In this document: positions 10,813-20,922 of the stretch, in pieces
How positions within the stretch are numbered: the first letter of the stretch is position 1
How the letters are laid out: each line of letters starts with the position of its first letter
Source: Caecitellus pseudoparvulus
Lineage: Eukaryota; Bigyra: Bicosoecida
Assembly (NCBI GenBank): GCA_965644315.1
Contig: CBFFRQ010000030.1
Span: 372,001-436,000, forward strand
Reading direction: 5' to 3'
Length of the DNA stretch: 64,000 nucleotides
Notes under the pieces: model-generated
Databases searched by the model: none
Seen by the model: only the letters and a program-made list of their open reading frames with translations
Told to the model about the DNA's origin: nothing
Position numbers and translations under genes: made by a program

Positions 10813-11393
10813 ATGAACTTCCGCTTGGAGAATTTCAAGTTTGCCATTTATGTGGTTGGTGCGTCCGATTCCGAGCGGGGTTTCCCACGGGGGGGCCTGG
10901 CTGGTGCCTTTCTGACTGGCAGCGAAGTGACGTGTTTCGGCCGCTCCACCCTCCCCCCGCAGTGCCGGTGCTGACGGTCAGCATCTTCAGCATGCCCATC
11001 GTGTACGAGACGATAATTCTTAACGTGCGTGCCGCGCCTCGGCCCTCCCTGCCGCATGCCGGGGACGCGCGCGTCTCTGCCGCCTCAGCGCCGGTACATC
11101 GTCTATCCAGCTGACCAGCCGCGGCTGACTGACGAGGAGGTGGACGTGTCGGAGATGACGCCCGAGAACCTGCAGGAGGCAGAGGTGGAGGAAGATGTGC
11201 TCAAGAGCCTGGACTCTGTCGTGCGTTCCGCGTGCCGGCGGTGCATTGTGCGGCGCAGCAACGAGCCACGCCCCCACCCCTGCGCCACGTGCAGCTTGAG
11301 CGCGGGCAGCAGGTCCGCCTTGCTCGCATTCGGCGCTTGGCTGAGGCGCAGAGCGAAGGGGGTGCCGAGGCAGGCGCGGGGAGCGGGCGGTGA
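10813..11393 (+). CDS. PET100: Pet100-like mitochondrial cytochrome c oxidase assembly factor (candidate)
   Basis: Four short exons (10813-10858, 10963-11024, 11089-11220, 11295-11393) join in frame to 112 aa. All three resolved donors are GTGCGT. The protein starts MNFRLENFKFAIYVVVPVL, a short basic-amphipathic start running into a single membrane span, followed by MPIVYETIIL and RRYIVYP. The middle is acidic (LTDEEVDVSEM) and the end is a basic helix. Pet100 proteins are inner-membrane chaperones for complex IV and have this plan: an MxxxLExFKxxxY start, one span, a short charged tail. The match is by overall pattern, not a strict motif. It lies tail to tail with the RING gene (18 bp between stops) and head to head with the helical-repeat gene. 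Confidence 0.55.
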
Positions 11394-11411
11394 CGCCGCG
11401 TGCACGCCCGT

Positions 11412-12329
11412 CTACTGCGTTACACGGTACTCCACGATGAGGTCCTGCCCCCGCCGCCACTGGGTTTTGAGGACGAACTCCAGGGTGTGTTCCTTGCCCA
11501 TGACGGGGGCGCCGTTGACGAGGAGCTGGATGGAGGAGGGCGGGACGGGGCAGGGGGTGGTGGTGAGGGCACCCCCCTGCCCCTCCACAGTCCTCACCAG
11601 GCGCTTGGCGATGAAGGTGCGCAGATCCTGCAGCTGCAGGGCGGCCAGAGTGCGCAGGAAGGGCCGTGGCAGCAGGGGCTGTGCGTCGTCTGCCCGGACC
11701 AGGTTGAGCACAATGTACTTGCACTGCTCGGCGGCGTCCGAGTTGATGGTCACGCGGCGGCGTGAGCGCATGAGGCTGTCCAGAGTCACTTCCACGGCCC
11801 CGCTGACTGTGGGCGAGGCGCTGGCTGTGGAGTCCTGTGCAGCCGGCGTCAGGGGCGTCGCAGACGGCGCCAGCTGAGGCTTGAGCTTGTTGATGAAGCC
11901 ACGCAAGGTCTGGTCCGGTCTGCAGCGCGGCGGGAGGGGACGCAGTGCGCATGAGGTGCAGCTGTGCACATCTGGTGCATGGTTGTGCTTGTGTTTACGC
12001 ACTTGATTTGCCCATTGGCCACGGGGTCGCCTTGCAGACTCATGTGGCAGGTTGGGCATTCAGTCCCGACGTCGATCAAATGCCGCATCAGGCACACCTT
12101 GCAAACTGCAGGGTGGGGGGCAGGGGGCGTGGGGAACGGGCTCCCACCACGATGACTAGCTACCAAGGCTCCCCCTGCCTGCTGCTCAGGGGCCTGGCCA
12201 CTCACAGGTGTGCAGGCATTCGCAAAAAGTGTGTGGGTCGCGAAGGTACCCGCTGCACAGCGCACAGGACAGCAGGGGGTTCAGCTCCGACAGGTCGGCA
12301 ACGCTGATAGATGTGCTGGACGCCGCCAT
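11412..12329 (-). CDS. Polycomb-group RING finger (PCGF/Bmi1-type) protein
   Basis: Three exons, 12206-12329, 12003-12105 and 11412-11919, give 244 aa. The N-terminal RING is complete: C22-x2-C25, then C38-L-H40-TF-C43-KV-C46, and C58-PT-C61, the ECLHTFCKVC form typical of PCGF proteins. A linker of about 110 residues leads to a C-terminal RAWUL ubiquitin-like fold ending in GKEHTLEFV and LIVEYRV, close to the GKDHTLKF and LLHYR signatures of PCGF proteins. PCGF proteins pair with RING1 in the PRC1 E3 ligase that monoubiquitinates histone H2A. The RING reads as one unit only after removing the 100 bp intron between the H and the next Cys pair. Plant DRIP proteins share this domain pair and are an alternative. 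Confidence 0.82.
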
Positions 12330-12864
12330 GACTTGTGAAGTGCCTGCAGCACGCTCGCTCTGCAGAGCCTCCCACACGCCTGCACAGCTGCGCCTGTGAG
12401 CACGACTGCAGTGCGGAATTGGAGCCCAGCAGCTGACTTGCAGAGGCCGTCCGAACGGGCTGCAAGCCCGCTCACTTGCCTGGGGCGTGCTGCACCTAGC
12501 TCAGCTGGCACCGCTCAGCGTGCACTTTGTTTACGCGGCTGAGTTTTCCGTCGCAGCAAGTTTTGGAGCGTCGGCGCAGTTGGCGCTGCGTTCGCGGCGT
12601 GGGATCCCGGAAGCTGCCCGGCCAATCCAAAGTACAAGTCAAAAACAAACCCCTCAATCACAACTCACTCACCACTCTGAGCCGAGGGCTGCTCTCTGCA
12701 TTTGCTGCCTCACTCGGCTGCAAGCAGGGCACCACCAGCCAAGTTCCGCACCACCACCGCCACGCGGAGGTGTGCCAGCTGAGCTTGTACCTGCGCCACC
12801 CAGGAGCGGGTTACCGATCAAGAGGCCCTCTTTTGGTTCTCCTTGTTCTCGTGCCCTCATCGCC
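12330..12864. promoter_or_regulatory. Divergent promoter region, PCGF gene and eIF3a
   Basis: This 535 bp region separates the two start codons (12327-12329 minus, 12865-12867 plus). It contains a GC-rich cluster near 12561-12600 with TTGGCGC, which resembles an E2F half-site. I see no coding frame that continues into either gene. The promoter role is inferred from position. Confidence 0.35.
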
Positions 12865-15800
12865 ATGGCGAGTTCTCAGTTCAAGTTCACGCTGCCGGCC
12901 CAGGCAATGCGCTTTGCTGACGGTGCGTGCCGCCGCAAACAGCCACCCGAACAGGCAGCGCAACGCACGCCCCAGCCCGCCCGCACGCCCGCAGACAACA
13001 TCACTGTCGGCAAGCACAGCACTGCGAAGGATGCGCTGCAGTGGTTCATGGGGCAGCGCCGCCTGAACAAGCAGTTCACGCCTGACCACGAGGCCCTCGC
13101 GTGCAAGTTTGTGGATTTGGCCGTGGACCTTCGCGACGCCTACGCCTCGAAGGACGGCCTGATCAACTTCAGGTACCTCACCCAGCAGGTACGTGCAAAG
13201 GGCTTACGCACAGACGCAGGCCGAGCGCCTCCCGGCGGCACGTGGCGGCCTGGCTGCCTGTTCCGCCCGGCGTCGTTTCGAGCTCTGGCGCTGTCTGCAC
13301 CGCCACGCCCTCTCCCCTCTCACAGCACAACCCTGCATCCCTGGACCGCGTCGTGCGCCGACTGATCGACCGGGCCCTGTCCACGGCACGCAGCAAGCGT
13401 GACGAGGCAGTGGGCCGTGTGGACCTGTCCAAGGTGGACGACCTGGATGCCGAGCAGACGCCCGAAGAGCTGCTCATGAGCAGCATGACCAGCGAAGGGG
13501 CAGCGGAGCGTGCCGAGCGGGAGCTCGTCGTGCCCTGGGTGCGCCACGCGTGGGACGTCTGCCGCAACACCCTGGACACACTGCGCAACATCCCCAAGCT
13601 GGAGGGCGCGTACCAGTTCGCGGCGTTCCAGGCCTTTGAGTTCTGCCAGGAGTTCGGGCGCACGACCGAATTCCGCAAGCTGTGCGAGAGCATGCGCAAG
13701 CACCTGAACCACTGGCGCAACGATTTCCAGAAGTGGGACCAGTCGGAGCCTGACGCCCGCTTCACGCTGGACAATCTGGAGAAGCACATGACCACGCGTT
13801 TCCGGCAGCTGCAGCATTGCGCGGAGCTGTCCATGTGGAGCGAGGGCTTCCGCACCGTGGACGACATTTACTCCCTCGTGCGCCTGGCGCCGGAGGAGCC
13901 CGATGCCAAGCTCATGGCCCAGTACTACGCCCAGGTGGCCAAGATTTTCTGGAAGTCAGACGACCTGCTCTTCCACGCCTACGCCACCCTGCAGCAGTTC
14001 AAGGTGGTGGCGGCCCAGCATGGCGTCGTGACGGCGGCGTCTGGCACTGGCGCGGGCACGGCTGCCGGCTCCGACGCGGCGCCCCCCGCCGTGACCGCCC
14101 TGGCGAACAAGCTCATCTGCGCTGCGCTGTGCGTGCCGCTGTTCGCGGACTCCGAGAGTGAGGACGAGCGCTTCTTCCACATCGACTTCGACAAGGACAA
14201 GAAGGACCGCCTGGCCAAGCTGCTGAACTTCGCAGACACGCCGTCCCGCCCCGAGTTGCTGGCGACGTTGGGGCACATGGGCGTGGCGCACCTGGCCAGC
14301 CCCGCCATCGGCGCTCTCCTGGCCACGCTGGAGTCGACGTTCCACCCCCTGGGCATCGTCAAGGCAGCCGAGCCAGCCCTCGTGGAAGTGAAGGCGGACG
14401 CCGAGCTGAGCGAGTATGCCCCCGCCCTGGAACGCCTGACCCTGTACCGCCTGCTGGCGCAGCTGACGCAGGTGTACTCCCACATCACCATGGAGTTCTT
14501 CGAGGAGCTCGTGGCGCCCCTGACCCTGTCGGGCGAGGAGCTGGAGCTGGAGGTGGCACGGGGGTGCAAGGCGGGCCTGCTGCAGGTGCGCCTGGACCAC
14601 TGCGGCCGCAGCATCCGCCTGGGGCAGGAGAGCATGGAGAGCGACCGCATGCGCTCCCAGCTCACCGCCCTGGCCACCGCCCTGGCTGACGTGCTGCCCA
14701 CGCTGCCCACTGAGAGCGGGGGCGTGAGCGACCTGCTCAGCGCCAAGCGCGAGCAGGTGTTCAAGCACGCCGCCGAGTCCGAGGACGGCGTCGTGACGGA
14801 GAACTTGGACCGCCTGGCGGAGATCGAGGCCCGGCGCAGGGAGCAGGCCCGCAAGGCAGAGATCAAGAAGCGACAGGTACGTGCCATCCCACCCGCCCTG
14901 CTGTGGCCCTGCCGGCAAGCTGCAGCTGTGCCCCAGCCCCACCATGCTGAGTGCACTTCCTTTCGTCTTGCCACATGAACTGCCGCCGTTTGAGGGAGGG
15001 GGGCTGCGCAGTGCCCCCCTCTCATAGAGTTCGCAAACACCCCCCTCACGAAGGACGTCCCTTCTCCCCCCCTCACAGGCTGACGCTGAAGCTGCTGCGC
15101 TGGCGAAGCGCCAGGCAGAGCACGAGGCGGCCCGCGTGGCTGCCGACGAGCTCCGCCGCAAGAACGAGAAGATCAAGAAGCTGGAGGAGGAGATGCACAT
15201 CGACGCCGTGTCAGCTGCGCTCGTGGAGGCGGGGCAGGACCCCAAGTCCAAGACGCACCAGGAACTCCTGGAGCTGACCGTGGAGCAGGTGGAGGCGGAG
15301 GCCCAGCGCAAGCTGGTCAAGTCCATGCAGGCGGCAGAGAAGCGCCGGGAGAAGCGCCGCCTGGAGCAAGGCTTCCTCGTCCGTGCCATGCGTGAGCGGG
15401 AGCAGGACGAGCTGGATGCGTGGGTGGCCGCGCACATGTCTGTGGACAGCGCCTACGCCGAGAAGCAGCAGGAGCTCATGCGCCTGCGTGCGGAGAAGCT
15501 GCACGAGCAGACACAGGTCGTCAAGCGCCGCCTGGCGCGCATGATGCCGTTCCTGGGCGACTTCGAGGACTCCATCTTCCAGCAGCGCAAGGAAGCCCAC
15601 GCGGCAGCATTGGTACGTGCCTGCCCCCGCCCCGCCCTGCGCCACGCCACCCATCATTGAGATCCCGCCCCTCCTGACCATGAGGAGGCGGGACATTGCA
15701 GATGGAACAGCAACTCAAAACTGCCAAAACGCGTGCGGGGGGCCCACAGTGGGCGGTGGCAGCCCTTGCCAGCCGCCCCCCCAGCCGGTCCCGACATCAC

Positions 15801-16332
15801 CTGCACTTCGCTGCACCCTTCACAGGTGGAGCGCCGACGCAAGGCGCGCGCAGACGCCATCCCGGGCAAGGTGGAGCGTGCCAGGAAGCTGAAGCAGGAG
15901 AAGGACCAGGAGGAGGCGCGCCTGCGGCAGGCTGAGCTGGATCGCCGCGCAGCCGAGGAACACAAGCGCGCCGAGGAGGACTGGCGACGTGCAGGGCCCT
16001 CCGCTGCCGTGTCCGCTCGCCCCCCACCGCGAGCCGAGAAGGATCTGGACTTCAGCAGCCTGCGCCGGGGGCCCAGCAGCACACCTGCCCCCGCTCCTGC
16101 GCCAAGGGATGACCTCGATTTCTCGGCTGTGCGCGGCGGCAGCGCGCCCAGGCCCTCGGATGCTGGCCCGCCCCCCCCTGTCAGCCACAACATCCGCGGT
16201 GGCAGGAGCAGCGAGAGCAGCTTCTCGCGCTGGAGCGGGTCGTCACAGTCTGGGGAGCGCCGCACCAGCAGTGGCGCCTTCGGCAGCGGGCCCAAGCCCA
16301 GCTCAGGCGGAGCTGGCGGCAAGTGGCGATGA
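12865..16332 (+). CDS. EIF3A: eIF3a, scaffold subunit of translation initiation factor 3
   Basis: Core eIF3 subunit that binds the 40S ribosome and organises the PCI/MPN octamer. Five exons (12865-12922, 12995-13188, 13326-14876, 15079-15612, 15826-16332) give 947 aa. Intron donors are GTGCGT once and GTACGT three times. The N-terminus has the helical eIF3a pattern (ALQWFMGQRR, KFVDLAVDLRDAYASKDG). A PCI domain lies near residues 430-520 (YRLLAQLTQVYSHI, GLLQVRLDHC). A long charged coiled coil follows (MEEQL/KAEH-type heptads, about 545-860), then a short Ser/Arg/Gly-rich tail ending GGKWR. It is shorter than animal eIF3a because the long C-terminal repeat tail is missing. The last intron (15613-15825) contains a tempting 31-nt open piece, but it breaks the frame and was left out. 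Confidence 0.92.
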
Positions 16333-16602
16333 GGAGTCCACTCTGGTGAGTGCGTGTGTCCCCCTCCCCGTGCCGAACTCGCCGGCCCTCGCATAGTACA
16401 CTCTGTGGCCCGGTGCACCCCCCACCGGGTTTCAATTTTTCACGATGCAAGATTCCTGCTGTGCCTGCAACAACGGCGGTGCTGCGCGCCCCCGCTGCAC
16501 CCCTGTACTCCACTGGTGAGCGCACATCCCCCCCCCCCTTCCTCTCAGGCACCACCGTCTGCGCCATCTGCTGCTGCCCTGTCAATGCATTGCGAAGCTG
16601 TG

Positions 16603-18215
16603 CTAGTCCAGGCCAGACACGACAGAGTCCACCGCCGAGTGATTGGCGCGCCGCCCGCGCTTGCGCCGCAGCTCCCGCTTCATGATCTCCAAGTCGATCT
16701 GGTCCGCCTTGATGAGGTCCGCCAGCCCCCGGATGGTCACCTGCTGCCGCTCCAGGTGGGCTGTGATCTCCGGCAGGTGTCGCGCGAGGCGTGCCTCGTC
16801 CGAGGCAGACATGGCCCCTGCCCGCCCTGCACCTGTGTGCCCGGCCAGCTCCTGCTGCAGCAGAATCAGCTGCTGTGCCCGCGCCACGAGCCCCTTGCCG
16901 GGCTGGGCCAGCTGTGTGAGCAGGCCCTCCAGCTGCTGTGTTAGGCGAGCCTGGCCCGGGGCGCAGGAGGGGACGGTGGTGGGGGCCAGGGCGCAGTCCA
17001 CGAGCTGCATCACGCCCAGCAGGCGGCGGGACAGCTTCGCGTGCCGCCGCTTGAGCTCCTCCACCTTGCCAGCGTGGGACTTGAGCTTGGCCACGGTCTG
17101 TGTCGCAGCGTCCAGCACAGCCTGCGGCGAGGGGGGCAAGGGAGGGAATTGATTGGGTGAAGGCAGTGTAAGGTGCAATTGCAGCGCCCCCACGCACCGC
17201 TGCAGCTTCCACGAAGCTCTTGTTGGCCTTGTCCATGATTTTGGTGCGCTGCAGCAGGCCATGAAACCCCAGCACCACCGTGGGTTCCAGGGCGTCCTCG
17301 CGGCCGTGATCCAGAGGAAGCATGTCATGCTCGTCAGGACGAAGTAAAGCATGCTTGACATACCTCCTGTTGGGTCGGGCTCGGTCAAAGACGACCGCCT
17401 GCGCAGGAAACGGGCATCGCTGGTGTGCCACCGGCGTTACGCGGGTTCTGCCTCACTGCACGTACTCGAAGCTGCCCCTCGCGCGGGTCGTTGCTGTACG
17501 CTGCGCGCAGCTTGGTGAACGTAGCAAATTCAGGCTCGTTTGTAACTGTGCCCTGCAACAGCCCCCCGCCGGCTTGCTGCTGCAGGAAGCAGTCTGCTGG
17601 CTGCAGCTGCCACCCGCCGTACACCGGCATCATCTCCTCTGCCACCAACTGCCCGCTGCCTGCTGCCTGCTGCCCGCCAAGCAGCCCGCCACCGCGCTGT
17701 CCTCCCCCCAGCAACCCCCCTGTCGCTTGGCCGCCCCCCAGCAAGCCAGTGCCTCCCCCGCCAAGCAGCCCTCCGCTGCTCTGGCCGCCCAGCAGCCCGC
17801 CACTGGTTTGCCCGCCGCCCAGCAACCCTGTCCCACCGCCCAGCAGCCCGCCAGATGTCTGACCACCACCCAACAGACCAGTACCGCCCCCTCCGCCCAG
17901 CAGCCCGCCGCTGGTCTGCCCGCCGCCCAGCAGCCCAGTGCCGCCCCCACCACCCAGCAACCCACCTGTAGTCTGACCGCCACCCAGCAACCCGCCAGTG
18001 GTCTGGCCGCCACCCAGCAGCCCACCTGTGGTCTGGCCGCCACCCAGCAGGCCAGTTCCACCACCTCCGCCACCCAGCAGCCCGCCAGTGGTTTGCGCGC
18101 CGCCCAACAATCCGCCGCTGGCCTGGCCTCCGCCCAGCAAACCAGTGCCGCCACCTCCACCCAGCAGCCCGCCGCTGGCCTGGCCTCCGCCCAGTAAGCC
18201 TGTGCCTCCAAGCAT
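16603..18215 (-). CDS. NUP54: Nup54 homologue with GLLG repeats, nuclear pore channel nucleoporin
   Basis: Three exons, 17466-18215, 17198-17398 and 16603-17121, give 489 aa; introns are 67 and 76 bp. Residues 1 to about 180 are repeats of the form TGLLGGGQ and SGGLLGG. The middle domain (FDRARPNRRYVKHALLRPDE to VVLGFHGLLQR) and the C-terminal coiled coil (KRRHAKLSRRLLGVMQLVD, then LEGLLTQL) match the Nup54/Nup57 plan, which forms the Nup62-Nup58-Nup54 channel complex. The striking point is that the repeats carry LL where other eukaryotes have Phe-Gly; no FG dipeptide is seen in the repeat region. The codons are ctg/ttg and not Phe. Start chosen at the first Met of the repeat region; an in-frame Met exists further upstream at 18329. 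Confidence 0.85.
17640..18215 (-). repeat. Tandem GLLG repeats of the Nup54 gene
   Basis: Degenerate 21-36 nt units encoding TGLLGGGQ and (A/T)SGGLLGG run through the first ~180 codons of Nup54. Units differ at third positions but alternate regularly, which points to expansion and then drift. The same DNA appears as Pro/Pro/Ser or Cys-rich frames on other strands; those are shadows. Confidence 0.85.
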
Positions 18216-18530
18216 GATGCAGGCTAGTGAAATCTCAATCCCTACCGTGCGCCTGTACGGCGCGGCGAGTGCGTGGGATTGTGAATTGTGCCGAGCCGCG
18301 GAAATTGACGCAGGCCGTCTCGAAGACATTCAGACGACTGCGGCCAGCTCCTGGGGCACTGCCACCCTCGGCAAGCCTGAGCACTGCGCTGTGTTTTTAC
18401 ACTTGTCCAGCTGGCTGCAGCTCTGTTTAAACTCTGAGCCTGCACGAGCACGCCAGCCGTGCAAAGTGGAGAACCCAAATGGGAGCTGGCTCTCACCCTC
18501 ACCGCCACGCCCATCGCACACCCAGCACCC
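18216..18530. other. Intergenic stretch between two minus-strand genes
   Basis: This 315 bp gap holds the 5' side of Nup54 and the 3' side of the 247-aa gene. The minus frame upstream of the Nup54 start stays open to 18329 but is not repeat-like, so a longer N-terminus cannot be excluded. I see nothing else here. Confidence 0.35.
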
Positions 18531-19478
18531 TCACGACTGGGGAGCAGACTGGGGAGCAGCACCTCCCGCCCGCAGCGCAGCCATCGTGCGCACTGTCATC
18601 TCCAGCATGTCTCCTGCAGCGTCCACCTCCGCCTCCCACAAAACGCTCTCCCGAGCCCGCAGCGCAACCTCTGCCGCCGCGGCTTCCTGCAGTGCCATGC
18701 GCTCGGAGCTGGGCAGGGCATCGAAGGCTTGCTGCAGTGCTGCCTCCGCCTCGGCCTGCGTGGAAGGGCGGCCCAGGGACTGGGCCTGTGCCGCCACCAC
18801 CGCCTTGCCGGCTGGGGACACTGCGAAGGACCGCAGGGCAGACTGGCCATGCTCGGGGCGGGGGCCCACCATGAGGCCCACAGTGCTGGTGCAGTCGGCT
18901 GGGATGCCCTGTGAGTGGCCCGCACGCCGTGAATGTGTGCAGGGCCAGCGAGGCGCCGGCAGGGGCAGGGAGGGACGCACACGTTTGAGGGCCTCGACGC
19001 CCTGGTTCACGTCAGAGTGGTACAGGGCATAGATGACGTTGGGCAGTGTGAGCAGCTCGGCGGTTTTGTCAGGAATGCGCAGGTCTGTGTGGCGACAGTG
19101 CGTGCGCTGTCTGGCGCTGCTGGCTGCTGCAACCCTGCGCAGTCACCCCGCACCTTCCTCCACGTGAGCGGGGTATTCACTTCTCGCATCCCCAGTCACT
19201 AGCGTCTCCCAAACCGCCTGCGCAGCGCTGCAGGGGGTGGACGGATGGGGTGAGCAGCTGCGGAAATTGCTCCCACCCTCCCCCACGCACCGCGGTGCCA
19301 GGTCGATGCCTTGCATTTTCAGGAGCACAGACACTTCAAAGAAGTCTATGGTTGGCTCCTTCAAGGGTGTCAGCACCAGCTGGTTGTCCATGTACGCTTG
19401 CACCGCCTTGGCCACAGCCAGCACCTGGACAGGCGTCACTTGCTGCTGCGCAGCCGAGGCGTCTGTTGACGACGCCAT
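18531..19478 (-). CDS. 247-aa protein of unknown function, four exons
   Basis: Exons 19291-19478, 19154-19227, 18981-19084 and 18531-18908 join in frame to 247 aa. Introns are 63, 69 and 72 bp with GTGCG donors. The N-terminal half is mixed helix (VQVLAVAKAVQAYMDNQLVL, VSVLLKMQGIDLAPRAAQAV, then LPNVIYALYHSDVNQGVEAL). The C-terminal half is an Ala/Glu-rich amphipathic helix region that could form a coiled coil. There is no signal peptide or membrane span. I do not recognise a family. Consistent phasing at all three junctions and the protein-like composition support it as a real gene. It ends 315 bp before Nup54 on the same strand. Confidence 0.6.
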
Positions 19479-19622
19479 GTGCAGCTGATGGAGGCGGTGG
19501 CATGGCAGGGGCCAGCTTGCCATGCAGTGGCCCACCAAGCCCCACCGCGCACATGTTGCGGGGGGTCGTGTTATGCTGCGTGGCGTGTTCATCCGCTCCG
19601 CTCACTGCGGGTCCAGCCCTCG

Positions 19623-20610
19623 TCACCTCCGACTAGGTTTCGACGCCTGCCCAGACGAGGCCTGTGCATGGTGAGTCACCCCAAACTTCCGGGAGCCTGC
19701 CAGAGCCTTGGCCGTCTGCGCTTGTGCGGGGCAGGGGGGCTTGTGTGCAGCCGTGCATGGTTCGCCTCAGCCAGCGCAACGCACAGGGACTCGCGATGAC
19801 ACGTCGTAGCCCCGCTCAGAAGACAGCTGGCTCCGAGTCAGCCGTGCCTGTGTGCTGCTCTGCTTCTGCAGCACTCGCTTGCGATGCGAGCTCGCGCCCA
19901 CGACGTGCTGTGCGGGGTGCAGGGCGGGTGGGGTGAAGCGCCTGGTGTTGCCGCGGCATGCTGCCTGCAACGCACGGAGCTCATGTGACTCGTGGCCGCC
20001 TCCAGCTGTGCGCTGGCCACCTTGATTTCTTCGTCATGCGCCGCTTTGGACGCACGCAGGGGCTTCAGCTTGGCCTCCAGTGTGGCCAGTTGCTTCGCGA
20101 TTTGAGCCAGCTCGGCCCTGCGGCAGGTGAAGCAGGCGGCTGCAGGGCGCCAAGAGGCGGCAGCGGGCAACGCACGCAACGCACTCATCTGCAGCGATCT
20201 GTTCTCGGCGCTGCTTGGCTTGCTTCCGAGACATGGCCACGTCCTTGTCCAGGTTCGTCAGCTGCAGCAGGGCGCCAAAGTGTGGGTCGCACGAGGCGTG
20301 CCGACCCGTGCAGGGAACGGCAAGTACCCACCTGCTGCGTCACAAACTCGGGGGCCTTGCCCACTTCCTTCAGCTTCAAAAGCATGTCCTTGATCTCGGC
20401 CTGTGTGCGAGGGCAGGGGCGCCCGGGGGAAGTGGAGCTTAGGCGCCCCGCGAAACGACGGCGAAACGCGCGCACATTCTTGTCTGCCACTGTGACGTTG
20501 AAGTCATCTTCAGAGAAGCCAGGCCCCGAACTGGAGTGCATAGGCGGAGGACCACACTTTGACGGCCTTGCAATGCGCGTCTTCTTCTTGCCGGTGCGAA
20601 CGGCAGCCAT
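19623..20610 (-). CDS. 212-aa coiled-coil protein of unknown function, six small exons
   Basis: Six exons (20476-20610, 20332-20400, 20185-20261, 19976-20117, 19785-19907, 19623-19715) join in frame to 212 aa. The five introns are all 67-75 bp. The N-terminus is basic (MAAVRTGKKKTRIARPSK) and precedes a short acidic motif (GFSEDDFNVTV). Residues about 46-140 are strongly helical with heptads (EIKDMLLKLKEVGK, then AELAQIAKQLATLEAKLKPL). The C-terminal 70 residues are basic, Ser-rich and likely disordered. Small coiled-coil proteins of this kind occur in ciliary, kinetochore and vesicle complexes, but no family is assigned. The last two exons rest on splice-site fit and frame only. Confidence 0.55.
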
Positions 20611-20922
20611 AGCACCCGCAACGGCTTTCTGCAAGCGCGACAAGCTCTTGTGCGAGAGCTGTGAGCACAGCTGGAAGCTATGAGAGGCCAGAATGAGGCT
20701 GTACAGGTAGCGTGCAGCTTTGCACGTTCCTGCGCGGTGGATTTGATTTCCTGGCGTGTTTGACTGCAGTGCACAGGAATGAAAGACAGCCAAGACTGTG
20801 CTGGTGCAATACCTCACGGCATTCTCGTCAGCTGAACAATTCACACAGCCTGCACTTCCACCCAGCAGAGCGTTAATGACGAGCGTGGCCTCGGCTGCCA
20901 ATGGTTCTCCGGGCTCAGTGCT
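20611..20922. promoter_or_regulatory. Divergent promoter region, coiled-coil gene and rhomboid gene
   Basis: The two start codons lie 312 bp apart in opposite directions. No conserved coding block is visible. If the rhomboid start is the later Met at 21052, the region is about 440 bp. The promoter role is inferred from position. Confidence 0.3.

Noticed and set aside
13956-15437. 493-codon minus-strand open frame opposite eIF3a
   Set aside because: It crosses eIF3a introns and exons without regard to splice sites and is His/Gln/Leu-rich; an antisense shadow.
15702-15733. Possible microexon encoding MEQQLKTAKT inside the last intron of eIF3a
   Set aside because: Its only nearby GTGCGG donor leaves phase 1, which breaks the following VERRRKARAD frame; direct joining gives a continuous helix.
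17640-18215. Pro/Ser-rich plus-strand protein in the Nup54 repeat region
   Set aside because: Collagen- or extensin-like frames here arise from reading GLLG codons backwards; the minus frame continues into conserved Nup54 domains.
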